A stretch of 50,836 bases of DNA from Bacteroidota bacterium. Its GTDB lineage: Bacteria > Bacteroidota > Bacteroidia > Bacteroidales > UBA7960. Under the pieces are notes generated by a model. It was given only the letters and a program-made list of their open reading frames with translations. It did no database searches and had not been told where the DNA came from. Shown piece after piece: positions 8,443 to 15,744 of the stretch. The DNA lies in NCBI GenBank assembly GCA_018335675.1, contig JAGXRQ010000132.1, forward strand, positions 1-50,836. Reading direction: 5' to 3'. Position 1 is the first letter of the stretch; each line of letters starts with the position of its first letter. The position numbers and the translations under genes were made by a program.

Positions 8443-8451
8443 CTATAAAAC

Positions 8452-9687
8452 ATGGAAACAAAATTCAAATATCAGTGCATTGACTGCGGCAAGGAATTCA
8501 TCACGGATGAAGTAATTTACCTTTGTGATGTTTGCATTAAATCAAACACTGAAACAATGCCGCCAAGAGGTGTTTTGAAAGTGTTGTATGATTATGACAG
8601 TCTTAAAAAAAGGATCCCTTCTTTCACTATTCTAAAACTGCAGCATTTCATTGATCTGCTTCCTTTAAAAAGTCTGGATTCTTATCCTAATCTAAAAGTC
8701 GGACAAACTCCTTTATATGAGTTTAACAGCTTTGATGGCGAAGAATTTCCGTTTCATTTATATCTAAAAGACGACAGCCAAAATCCTACTTTTTCGTTTA
8801 AGGACCGTGCTTCTGCGCTGGTTTCCGCTTATGCAAAAGAGCACGGGCTTAACACAATTGTTGCTGCATCTACAGGCAATGCGGGCTCTTCCTTGGCAGG
8901 AATTTGTGCCTCGCAAAAACAGAAAGCCGTGATAATGGTTCCGGAATCTGCTCCAATTGCGAAGCTTACACAAATTCTAATGTACGGCGCAACTATAGTT
9001 CCCGTTAAAGGAACATACGACAATGCATTCGACCTTAGCATAAAAGCCACAAAAGAATTTGGGTGGTATAACAGAAATACTGCCTTCAACCCAATAACTA
9101 TTGAAGGGAAAAAAACTGTTTCTTACGAATTGTTCGATCAGCTTAAAGAAGAACTTCCTGATAGGATTTTCGTACCCGTTGGCGATGGAGTTATAATCTC
9201 AGGTGTTTATAAAGGTTTTGAAGATTTACTAAACTTAGGATTAATACACAGAATTCCAACTATTGTTGGCGTTCAAGCCGAAGGCAGCAGCAATCTGATG
9301 GATAATTTTGAAGCTGATAATTTCACATCCAAGCCAAACAATACTCTCGCTGATTCAATATCTGTGGATATTCCAAGGAATTATTATTTAGCTAAACAAT
9401 ATCTGAAAAATTACAAAGGTGAAATGGTGAAAGTGTCGGATGATGAAATTCTAAATGCATCAGCAATTTTATCAAAAAACACAGGAATATTTTCAGAACC
9501 TGCAGCATCTGCAGCTTTTGCGGGAATGCTGGCTTATAAAAAAGTCGGAAAAATTGAGGATAAATCAAGAAATGTAGTTTTACTCACAGGTAGTGGCTTA
9601 AAAGACTTAAAATCAGTTGGGAAAATCCTGAATATTCCTGATGCAATTACTCCTGATATTGAAAACTTAAAATCTCTTTTAAAATGA
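8452..9687 (+). CDS. Threonine synthase-like PLP enzyme of the Mo-hydroxylase operon
   Basis: The protein has 411 residues. It begins with a zinc-ribbon-like set C9-C12/C25-C28, followed by the fold-type II motif NPTFSFKDRA with K117 as the PLP lysine and ASTGNAGSSLAG (139-150) as the binding loop. The overall match is to threonine synthase (ThrC), which converts O-phosphohomoserine to threonine. However, its stop overlaps the start of the Mo-hydroxylase gene (ATGA at 9684-9687), and no other threonine genes are nearby. I therefore think it acts on a related beta- or gamma-substituted amino acid made in this pathway, or that a ThrC paralogue was recruited. Real ThrC remains possible. A variable-looking heptamer array directly precedes it. 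Confidence 0.75.
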   Translation: METKFKYQCIDCGKEFITDEVIYLCDVCIKSNTETMPPRGVLKVLYDYDSLKKRIPSFTILKLQHFIDLLPLKSLDSYPNLKVGQTPLYEFNSFDGEEFPFHLYLKDDSQNPTFSFKDRASALVSAYAKEHGLNTIVAASTGNAGSSLAGICASQKQKAVIMVPESAPIAKLTQILMYGATIVPVKGTYDNAFDLSIKATKEFGWYNRNTAFNPITIEGKKTVSYELFDQLKEELPDRIFVPVGDGVIISGVYKGFEDLLNLGLIHRIPTIVGVQAEGSSNLMDNFEADNFTSKPNNTLADSISVDIPRNYYLAKQYLKNYKGEMVKVSDDEILNASAILSKNTGIFSEPAASAAFAGMLAYKKVGKIEDKSRNVVLLTGSGLKDLKSVGKILNIPDAITPDIENLKSLLK

Positions 9688-12239
9688 TAAAATTCAAACT
9701 TAATGGCATTGAAAGAACTTATGATGGTTGTCCTGATGAATCACTTTTATATCATTTAAGAATTGAAAACAGAATAACATCTCCAAAAGATGGTTGCTCA
9801 GGTCAAGGAGTTTGCGGTGCCTGTACAGTTGAAGTAAACGGCAAGGCAAAACTAGCCTGCAGAACAAAAATGGGTAGTTTGGAAGGTGCTGAAATCATTA
9901 CCACTGAAGGCCTGCCCGAATCTTTCAGGAATTTTATAGGTAAAGCTTTCGCTGAAAAAGGCGCAGTGCAATGCGGCTTTTGCTCACCCGGATTTATCAT
10001 GAGAGCTAAGGCTCTTTTTAATTCAAACTCCACCCCTACTCGTGAAGAGATAACGAAAGCAGTAAATCCTAATATTTGCAGATGTACCGGTTATATCAAA
10101 ATTGTTGATGCTATTGAATCTGCATTCAAAGAATTAAACGGAGTAGATATTACCAAGCCTAAAACTACTGCCAAAATCGGTGAGAGATACCCAAAATACC
10201 AGGCTTTTGAGACAGCTCTTGGTATCCGCCCTTTTGTTGATGATATGTTTTTTGACGGAATGCTTTATGGTGCTCTTAAATTTTCCGATCATCCGAAAGC
10301 AAAAGTGCTTAAGATTGACTATTCTGAAGCTGAAAAGCTTGAAGGTGTTAAGAGAGTTTTCACAGCTAAAGATATCCCCGGTGAGCAATATATCGGACTG
10401 ATTTATCAGGATTGGCCTTTTATGATTAAGGAAGGTCAGGTTACAAACTGTATTAGCGATGTTATTGCCGGAGTTGTAGCCGAAACTGAAGCTATTGCAA
10501 GAAAGGCTGTTGCTTTGATAAAGATTGATTATGAAGTTTTGGATGCTATAACAAACATGCATGAAGCTGTTAAGCCCGACAGTATAAAGGTTAGGGATGG
10601 AAAGTCCAACATTCTGGAAACTTGCAGCATTCAATTGGGAGACGTTGAAAAAGCTTTCAAAGAAGCTGCTTATGTTTCTTCAGGCATTTATGAAACACAA
10701 AGGATTGAACATGCTTTTTTAGAAACTGAAACTGCTATTGCACTTCCTGATGGCGATGGCATAAGACTTTATAGCCAAGGGCAGGGAGTATATGTTGACC
10801 GCAGGCAGATTGCCAAAATTCTTGCTTTGCCGGAAGAAAAAATAAAGGTCGTTCAGGTTCAAAATGGTGGTGGTTTCGGTGGCAAAGAGGATATGACTGT
10901 TCAAGGGCATGCTGCAATGTTTGCGTATTATTTAAAAAAGCCCGTGAAAGCTCATCTTACAAGAGAAGAGTCAATTATAATGCATCCCAAACGTCACCCT
11001 GTTTGGATGGATATTAGTCTGGCAGTTGACAAAAATGGGAAATTCACAGGCGTTAAACTAAAATCAATTGGAGACACCGGAGCATACGCGTCTGTAGGAA
11101 CAAAAATTATGGAGAGAGTTGTTGGGCATGCTACAGGTGGATATACCGTTCCTTCGGTTGATATAAAAGCAGATACTGTTTATACAAACAACATTCCTTG
11201 CGGTGCGATGAGAGGCTTTGGTGTTCCCCAGGTGATATTCGCACTTGAAAGTTGCATTGATGAAATTTGCAAAAAAGGAGGTTTCGACCGCTGGCAAATT
11301 CGATATGACAACGCCCTTGAAGACGGAGCAAAAACAGCTACCGGCCAGAAGTTACAGGGAGTTGGATTGAAGAAAACCATGCTTGCTGTTAAAGAAGAAT
11401 TTCAAAAAGCAAAGTATGCGGGTATAGCATTAGGACTTAAAAATACCGGTGTTGGCAATGGTATGAATGATGAAAGTGAGGTTAAAATTATAATAGAATC
11501 TCCTGAAAAAGTAATCATACATCACGGCTGGACAGAGATGGGACAAGGAGTGCACACAATGGCTATCCAAACACTTCACCAGGAAACCGGAATAAACCCG
11601 GAAATGATGGAAGTAATTGTTGACACTACCGCAGATATTCCAACAGGGATGACCACATCTTCAAGAGCTACGGCATTGGTTGGAAATGCTATTATTGACG
11701 CAGCCAGAAGAATTAAAGAAGACCTTAAAACTGCCTCTCTGTCACAACTTTCAGGACGAACATACAAGGGCAAATATATTTGCGACTTCACCTGTAAGCC
11801 CGGATCAGATGTCGAAGACCCTAAAATTCACTTTGCTTACGGATACGCAACTCAGGTTGTAATACTTGACGACAACGGTAAAATTTCAAAAGTCATCGCC
11901 GCCCACGACGCTGGCAAGATAATGAACCAGATGTTTTTCGAAGGACAAATTGAAGGCGCCATCCATATGGGATTGGGCTATGCCCTCACCGAAGACCTCC
12001 CGATGAAAGACGGCAAACCCCTTAGCCTCAACTTCAAAGACCTTGGAATATTAAGAGCACCCGAAATGCCCGAAATGCAAATCATCGGCATAGAAGAAGA
12101 AGACATGTACGGACCATACGGTGCTAAAGGAATTGGCGAAATCGGTATGTGTCCCACCGCCGGCGCAGTAGCCAATGCTTTCTACGCTTTCGACGGTATA
12201 AAAAGGACAAAGCTGCCGATGGGGAAGATAATGGGGTAA
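9684..12239 (+). CDS. Molybdenum hydroxylase with fused [2Fe-2S] domains (selenium-dependent xanthine dehydrogenase-like)
   Basis: The protein has 851 residues. The plant-type [2Fe-2S] domain uses C38, C44, C47 and C59; the second, helical [2Fe-2S] domain uses C97, C100, C132 and C134 (QCGFCSPGF and ICRCTGY). From about residue 165 it is a xanthine-oxidase-type Mo-binding subunit, with NGGGFGGKED (around 394-401), AMRGFGVPQ, and KGIGEIGM near the C-terminus supplying the likely catalytic glutamate (about E819). Length and fusion order fit the selenium-dependent Mo hydroxylase family near XdhD. There is no FAD domain. It probably hydroxylates a purine or related N-heterocycle and passes electrons to the YgfK-like protein. 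Whether it carries labile selenium cannot be read from sequence. It overlaps the PLP gene by 4 bp, so expression is coupled. Confidence 0.88.
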   Translation: MIKFKLNGIERTYDGCPDESLLYHLRIENRITSPKDGCSGQGVCGACTVEVNGKAKLACRTKMGSLEGAEIITTEGLPESFRNFIGKAFAEKGAVQCGFCSPGFIMRAKALFNSNSTPTREEITKAVNPNICRCTGYIKIVDAIESAFKELNGVDITKPKTTAKIGERYPKYQAFETALGIRPFVDDMFFDGMLYGALKFSDHPKAKVLKIDYSEAEKLEGVKRVFTAKDIPGEQYIGLIYQDWPFMIKEGQVTNCISDVIAGVVAETEAIARKAVALIKIDYEVLDAITNMHEAVKPDSIKVRDGKSNILETCSIQLGDVEKAFKEAAYVSSGIYETQRIEHAFLETETAIALPDGDGIRLYSQGQGVYVDRRQIAKILALPEEKIKVVQVQNGGGFGGKEDMTVQGHAAMFAYYLKKPVKAHLTREESIIMHPKRHPVWMDISLAVDKNGKFTGVKLKSIGDTGAYASVGTKIMERVVGHATGGYTVPSVDIKADTVYTNNIPCGAMRGFGVPQVIFALESCIDEICKKGGFDRWQIRYDNALEDGAKTATGQKLQGVGLKKTMLAVKEEFQKAKYAGIALGLKNTGVGNGMNDESEVKIIIESPEKVIIHHGWTEMGQGVHTMAIQTLHQETGINPEMMEVIVDTTADIPTGMTTSSRATALVGNAIIDAARRIKEDLKTASLSQLSGRTYKGKYICDFTCKPGSDVEDPKIHFAYGYATQVVILDDNGKISKVIAAHDAGKIMNQMFFEGQIEGAIHMGLGYALTEDLPMKDGKPLSLNFKDLGILRAPEMPEMQIIGIEEEDMYGPYGAKGIGEIGMCPTAGAVANAFYAFDGIKRTKLPMGKIMG

Positions 12240-12240
12240 T

Positions 12241-12290
12241 GTGGTAATGTGCCAATGTGGTAATGTGCCAATGTGTTAATGTGGTAATGT
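12241..12290. repeat. GTGGTAATGTGCCAAT tandem array
   Basis: Alternating GTGGTAAT and GTGCCAAT units directly follow the TAA of the Mo-hydroxylase gene. They resemble the other post-stop tandem arrays in this window. Confidence 0.75.
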
Positions 12291-12308
12291 CGTATTTTGA
12301 AAAGCACG

Positions 12309-12385
12309 TCATCTCGAACGGAGCGATAGCGGAGTGAGAGATCCCGTGGATAAAAGCACTGTCATTCCCAGCGAATGCGAGGAAT
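12309..12385. repeat. 77-bp direct repeat, left copy (REP type)
   Basis: It starts TCATCTCGAACGGAGCGATA and ends CAGCGAATGCGAGGAAT. It matches 13001-13077 at 75 of 77 positions. The two copies, in the same orientation, enclose the GIY-YIG gene. More REP-like units with GTCATTCC and AGGAATCCCG follow to 12446. Confidence 0.9.
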
Positions 12386-12447
12386 CCCGCAGATAAGCGC
12401 ACCGTCATTCCGACCGTTAGGGAGGAATCCCGTTGATAAAAGCACCG

Positions 12448-12729
12448 TCATCCCATCAAATCCTTCCATTCCGGATTGATTTTATTTATTAGGATTTCCT
12501 TCTTAATACGAGAATATTTTTTAATCTGTTTTTCTCTGGCAATAGCAAAGTCAATACTATCAAATCGCTCAAAATAAACAAGTTTCTTCACATTATATTT
12601 GTATGTAAATCCTTTAACAATTGATGCTTTATGCTCTGAATACCGTCTTTCTAAATTATTTGTCACCCCAATATAAAGAACTGTGTTTCTATCATTTGAT
12701 AGTATGTAAACAAAACCCTGCTTATCCAT
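12448..12729 (-). CDS. GIY-YIG nuclease domain protein (URI/YhbQ type)
   Basis: The protein has 93 residues from the ATG at 12729; an upstream TTG would add seven, but GIY-YIG proteins normally start a few residues before GxVYIL. GFVYILSNDRN and VLYIGVTNNLERR are the paired GIY and YIG motifs with the conserved Arg. EKQIKKYSR contains the likely metal-binding Glu, and NPEWKDL is the usual C-terminus. It is a single-domain nuclease of the UPF0213/URI type; the cellular role of these is unclear. It is placed between two copies of a 77-bp REP-type repeat on the opposite strand to its neighbours, interrupting the spacing from the Mo hydroxylase to ssnA. That suggests insertion as a unit. Confidence 0.88.
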   Translation of the reverse strand: MDKQGFVYILSNDRNTVLYIGVTNNLERRYSEHKASIVKGFTYKYNVKKLVYFERFDSIDFAIAREKQIKKYSRIKKEILINKINPEWKDLMG

Positions 12730-12848
12730 AATATTTTTTATGTCATACAAATATAGTTATTAGTTTTCTAATATGCGCATTTAGTAGAATATTATATGGT
12801 GTTTTTAAATTAATGAAACCGCTTTTACCAAACCTTTCCTATTTTCAA

Positions 12849-12923
12849 CGGGACCTCTCGCTAGCGGTCGAGGTGACAGGTGCATGTAACAACGGGATCC
12901 CTCCCTTACGGTCGGGATGACGG
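12849..12923. repeat. Two REP units
   Basis: The two palindromic units are ACCTCTCGCT...GTCGAGGTGAC (12849-12877) and ACGGGATCCCTCCC...GGTCGGGATGAC (12892-12923). They belong to the same family as units at 2092-2142 and 13094-13125. Confidence 0.7.
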
Positions 12924-12942
12924 CGCACTTTTCAAAGGGAAA

Positions 12943-12979
12943 GGGATAAAAAGGGCGGCTGCGCCGCCCTTTTTATCCC
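12943..12979. repeat. Perfect 17-bp inverted repeat hairpin
   Basis: The arms GGGATAAAAAGGGCGGC (12943-12959) and GCCGCCCTTTTTATCCC (12963-12979) pair perfectly around a TGC loop. On the plus strand a stable GC stem is followed by T5 inside the arm, so it could terminate transcription from either side. It may instead be another REP-type palindrome. Confidence 0.8.
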
Positions 12980-13000
12980 TCATTATCAGCGCGTTGCACT

Positions 13001-13077
13001 TCATCTCGAACGGAGCGATAGCGGAGTAAGAGATCCGGTGGATAAAAGCACTGTCATTCCCAGCGAATGCGAGGAAT
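13001..13077. repeat. 77-bp direct repeat, right copy (REP type)
   Basis: This is the partner of 12309-12385, differing at two positions (G/A and C/G). A further REP unit, ACGGGACCTCTCGCTGACGC followed by TCGAGGTGACGG, lies at 13094-13125. No coding sequence is supported between 12730 and 13167. Confidence 0.9.
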
Positions 13078-13167
13078 GACGGTGCTCTCGTCAACGGGAC
13101 CTCTCGCTGACGCTCGAGGTGACGGTGTGACATAGCGGAACTGGAAGCTTCCTTAGATATCGAACCC

Positions 13168-13830
13168 CTACTCCGCCACAACATCCAATCCTACTCTAAT
13201 TTCATCGTTTATAAGATTATCGCCAAGATTTTCGAAAAACTTCCCACTACCAAACCTCACATCGAACAAGGAACGGTCGAATGAAAAGTCGGCTTTTGCA
13301 GTAAGCTTACCATCCTGAACTTTCACATAAGCAGGGAAAAAAATTCCATGTGTAATTCCCTTAATTGTAAGATTGCCTTTTATCTGAAAATTTGGCAAAC
13401 CATCCGCAGCAGCTTCAATTTGAGAAATTTGAGCCATATCGAAATGTGCTTCTGGAAATTTTTCAACAGAAAAAAAATCATCAGATTCAAGATGACCTTT
13501 TAGTCTGGCATTCATAGCAGGATTTTCAATATCCAAAACAACAATTTTTGTCATATCAATTACAATCTTACCACCAACAAGAACATCATCTACCAAATAG
13601 AGTTCTCCTGATTTAACGCCAATCTTACCATCATGCGCCGAACCAACCATTTTGGAACCAATCCATGCTACAGTTGTTTTGTCAGCATCAATATTTTTCA
13701 CTACAGCATTTTCAGGCTTCTCTCCGGGTGTAAGTGCTCCGGATATTTCAGCAGGATTTCTGACCTCACCACCACAGGAGGCTATAAGTATCGAGATTAT
13801 TACCGGTATAATGTACTTTACTTTCTTCAT
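13168..13830 (-). CDS. YceI-family lipoprotein
   Basis: The protein has 220 residues. The N-terminus has a basic start, a hydrophobic run and the lipobox LIASC with C19 as the probable lipidated cysteine. The YceI lipocalin-like fold is recognised from TTVAWIGSKMVGSAHDGKIG, LKGHLESDDFFSVEKFPEAH and IKGNLTIKGITHGIFFP. YceI proteins are periplasmic or secreted beta-barrels that bind isoprenoid-like ligands; in Bacteroidota they are often lipid-anchored. The gene is transcribed against the Mo-hydroxylase island and separates the Mo hydroxylase from ssnA. I see no pathway link. The cleavage and lipidation call rests on the lipobox alone. Confidence 0.88.
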   Translation of the reverse strand: MKKVKYIIPVIISILIASCGGEVRNPAEISGALTPGEKPENAVVKNIDADKTTVAWIGSKMVGSAHDGKIGVKSGELYLVDDVLVGGKIVIDMTKIVVLDIENPAMNARLKGHLESDDFFSVEKFPEAHFDMAQISQIEAAADGLPNFQIKGNLTIKGITHGIFFPAYVKVQDGKLTAKADFSFDRSLFDVRFGSGKFFENLGDNLINDEIRVGLDVVAE

Positions 13831-13930
13831 GTCGTTTAATTATTTATGTGATTAATCATTGAGTTTTATATCATTAGAACAAGTTTTTTAAAGAAAAGTT
13901 CAAACTACAGACTGGATAATTAAGTGTTCT

Positions 13931-14046
13931 TTCCTCGCAAAAACCGAAAAGAAAAACATACACTAAAATCGCAAAGAATTTGGAAGTAACCATTAAAAGA
14001 ACTTTGCGTATTTTGCGAATACTCATTTTGCGACTTTTGCGTGGAC
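13931..14046. repeat. MITE-like element with GCGAGGAA-type inverted ends, copy 2
   Basis: The left end TTCCTCGCAAAAACCGAAAA and the right end TTTTGCGACTTTTGCGTGGA are degenerate inverted repeats. It is related to the elements at 6450-6655 and about 15463-15650 and lies just upstream of the ssnA promoter region. Confidence 0.5.
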
Positions 14047-14101
14047 CATTTTATCTTACAAGTGGCAATTTCCTTAACCTCAACCTTAATCGTATTTTAT
14101 T

Positions 14102-14109
14102 TATCTTTG
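14102..14109 (+). promoter_or_regulatory. Putative -7 element for ssnA
   Basis: TATCTTTG fits TAnnTTTG and lies 22 bp before the ATG at 14132. No clear -33 box is seen. Confidence 0.4.
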
Positions 14110-14131
14110 CTTACTATCTAAACTTAAACCT

Positions 14132-15403
14132 ATGGCTATACTTCTTAAAAACGCAACTTTTGTTGATTGGCAAACTCTTGATTTTAAAAGCACAAACATC
14201 CTTGTAGAAGAAGGTATTGACGGCAAAATTCAGTTTGTTAGAAATTCAGAACAAGTTGAAAAAAACAAAATAAAGCAAACCATTGATTGCACAGGTAAGA
14301 TGGTTACTAAATCTTTTGCGGTTGGGCATCATCATGTTTATTCTGCTTTAGCGAAAGGAATGCCGGCACCAAAAAAATCGCCGGAGAATTTCTACGAAAT
14401 TCTACAATATATATGGTGGAATATAGATAAATGCCTCGACAAGGAAATGATTGAATTTAGTGCTTATGCCACTGCCATAGCTTGTGCAAAAGCCGGCGCT
14501 ACATTTGCTATCGATCATCATGCATCGCCAAATTTCATTAAAGGTTCACTGAATGTAATCGCTGATGCTTTCGAAAAAGTGGGAGTTAACCATCTTCTCT
14601 GCTACGAAATTACCGACCGCGACGGACTCGATAAAGCACAGCAAGGACTTGATGAAACTGAAGATTATCTTAAGAAAAGGCAAGGACTTGTAGGCTTGCA
14701 CGCATCTTTTACCGTTGGCGACGACACTCTTAAGAAAGCAGTTGAACTTGCAAGAAAATACGATTCCGGTTTGCACGTTCATGCTGCCGAGGACTTATAC
14801 GACCAAACATTCACTTTGGAGAAATATGGCAAAAGGGTTGTTGAAAGATTCCTGGAAGCCGGGGTTTTAAGCTTATCAAAAACTATCTTAGTTCATTGTC
14901 TTCACCTTGATGCCTTGGAAAGAGAGTTTATTAAGAAATCCGTTTGCTGGGTAGTTGAGAACATGGAGAGTAATCTGAATAATAATGTAGGATATTTTTC
15001 AGGTAAAGGACTTGGTGAAAAAATAATGCTTGGCACAGACGGTATGCACAGCGATATGCTTCAGAGCGCAAAAGCCGCATTCTTTGTCGGGCAGCGTCAT
15101 GATATTATTGATTATCCTTCATCATACAAGAGATTCAGAAATGTTCATCATTACCTCAATAGCAATGGATTTAAAGGTGATGGCGATAACAATCTAGTTA
15201 TTCTCGATTATAAAACTGCTACTGAAATAAATCAAAATAATTTCCTCGGACATTTCATCTTTGGTTTGAATTCGAATCATGTAAATGATGTGATATCTAA
15301 CGGAAAGCTTGTAGTTAAAGACAGAAAGATCATGATGGTAGATGAGGTTGCAATACTTGTTGAAGCACAGAAGCATGGGAAAAGGCTGTGGAGAAAGTTG
15401 TAA
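14132..15403 (+). CDS. ssnA: SsnA-like amidohydrolase
   Basis: The protein has 423 residues. It is a metal-dependent amidohydrolase with GHHHVYSAL (65-73) in place of the usual HxH pair, LHVHAAEDLYD (214-224) giving the third metal histidine, VHCLHL (254-259), and MLGTDGMHSDM (299-309) giving the metal aspartate D303. This is the SsnA branch of the guanine deaminase/chlorohydrolase-like family, which co-occurs with YgfK and selenium-linked Mo hydroxylases. The E. coli protein was first named for an effect on stationary-phase survival, but cluster context points to hydrolysis of a purine or ring-opened purine intermediate. It is separated from the Mo hydroxylase by a GIY-YIG/YceI block on the other strand and has its own putative promoter. 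Confidence 0.85.
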   Translation: MAILLKNATFVDWQTLDFKSTNILVEEGIDGKIQFVRNSEQVEKNKIKQTIDCTGKMVTKSFAVGHHHVYSALAKGMPAPKKSPENFYEILQYIWWNIDKCLDKEMIEFSAYATAIACAKAGATFAIDHHASPNFIKGSLNVIADAFEKVGVNHLLCYEITDRDGLDKAQQGLDETEDYLKKRQGLVGLHASFTVGDDTLKKAVELARKYDSGLHVHAAEDLYDQTFTLEKYGKRVVERFLEAGVLSLSKTILVHCLHLDALEREFIKKSVCWVVENMESNLNNNVGYFSGKGLGEKIMLGTDGMHSDMLQSAKAAFFVGQRHDIIDYPSSYKRFRNVHHYLNSNGFKGDGDNNLVILDYKTATEINQNNFLGHFIFGLNSNHVNDVISNGKLVVKDRKIMMVDEVAILVEAQKHGKRLWRKL

Positions 15404-15408
15404 GAGGG

Positions 15409-15455
15409 GTATTAGGTATTAGGTTTCAGGTTTCAGGTTTCGGGTTTCGGGGTTT
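15409..15455. repeat. TTAGGTT/TTCAGGTT short tandem array
   Basis: Degenerate 7-bp units (TATTAGG, TTTCAGG, TTTCGGG) follow the ssnA stop codon within a few bases, as at other gene ends in this window. Confidence 0.65.
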
Positions 15456-15462
15456 GTGTAAA

Positions 15463-15650
15463 TTTGCGGATGAAAAAATGCAGTAAATCCAAGCCAGATC
15501 GAGGAGATTGAAGCTTTCTGCGAAAATCCGCGAAATCTGCGGGAAAATTTTCACATTTCATTTTCTATCATTTTCTTTACGAATTTTGCTGTTATTTAAT
15601 TTTTGCGGTTTTTGCGAGGAAAAAAAAATAGCACCTCAAAATAATATTTA
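15463..15650. repeat. MITE-like element, copy 3
   Basis: The right end TTTTGCGGTTTTTGCGAGGA (15601-15620), an A-run and ACCTCAAAA match the right half and flank of 6450-6655. The left half is GCG-rich (TCTGCGAAAATCCGCGAAAT) but divergent, so the boundaries are approximate. Confidence 0.45.
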
Positions 15651-15744
15651 GTCATTGCATATTTAAAAATCATCAATTTGTTCTTGTTTTATTAATTTTG
15701 TCCAAAAATATTTAAGATATATTGCAATTAAACTTTTTTTAAAA

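Noticed and set aside
9684-12239. Internal selenocysteine codon in the Mo hydroxylase
   Set aside because: There is no in-frame TGA; any selenium would be a labile cofactor ligand, which sequence cannot show.
12309-13125. Possible CRISPR or phage attachment sites
   Set aside because: The repeats are palindromic REP-type units with irregular spacing and no integrase nearby; a direct repeat around a GIY-YIG gene is the simpler description.
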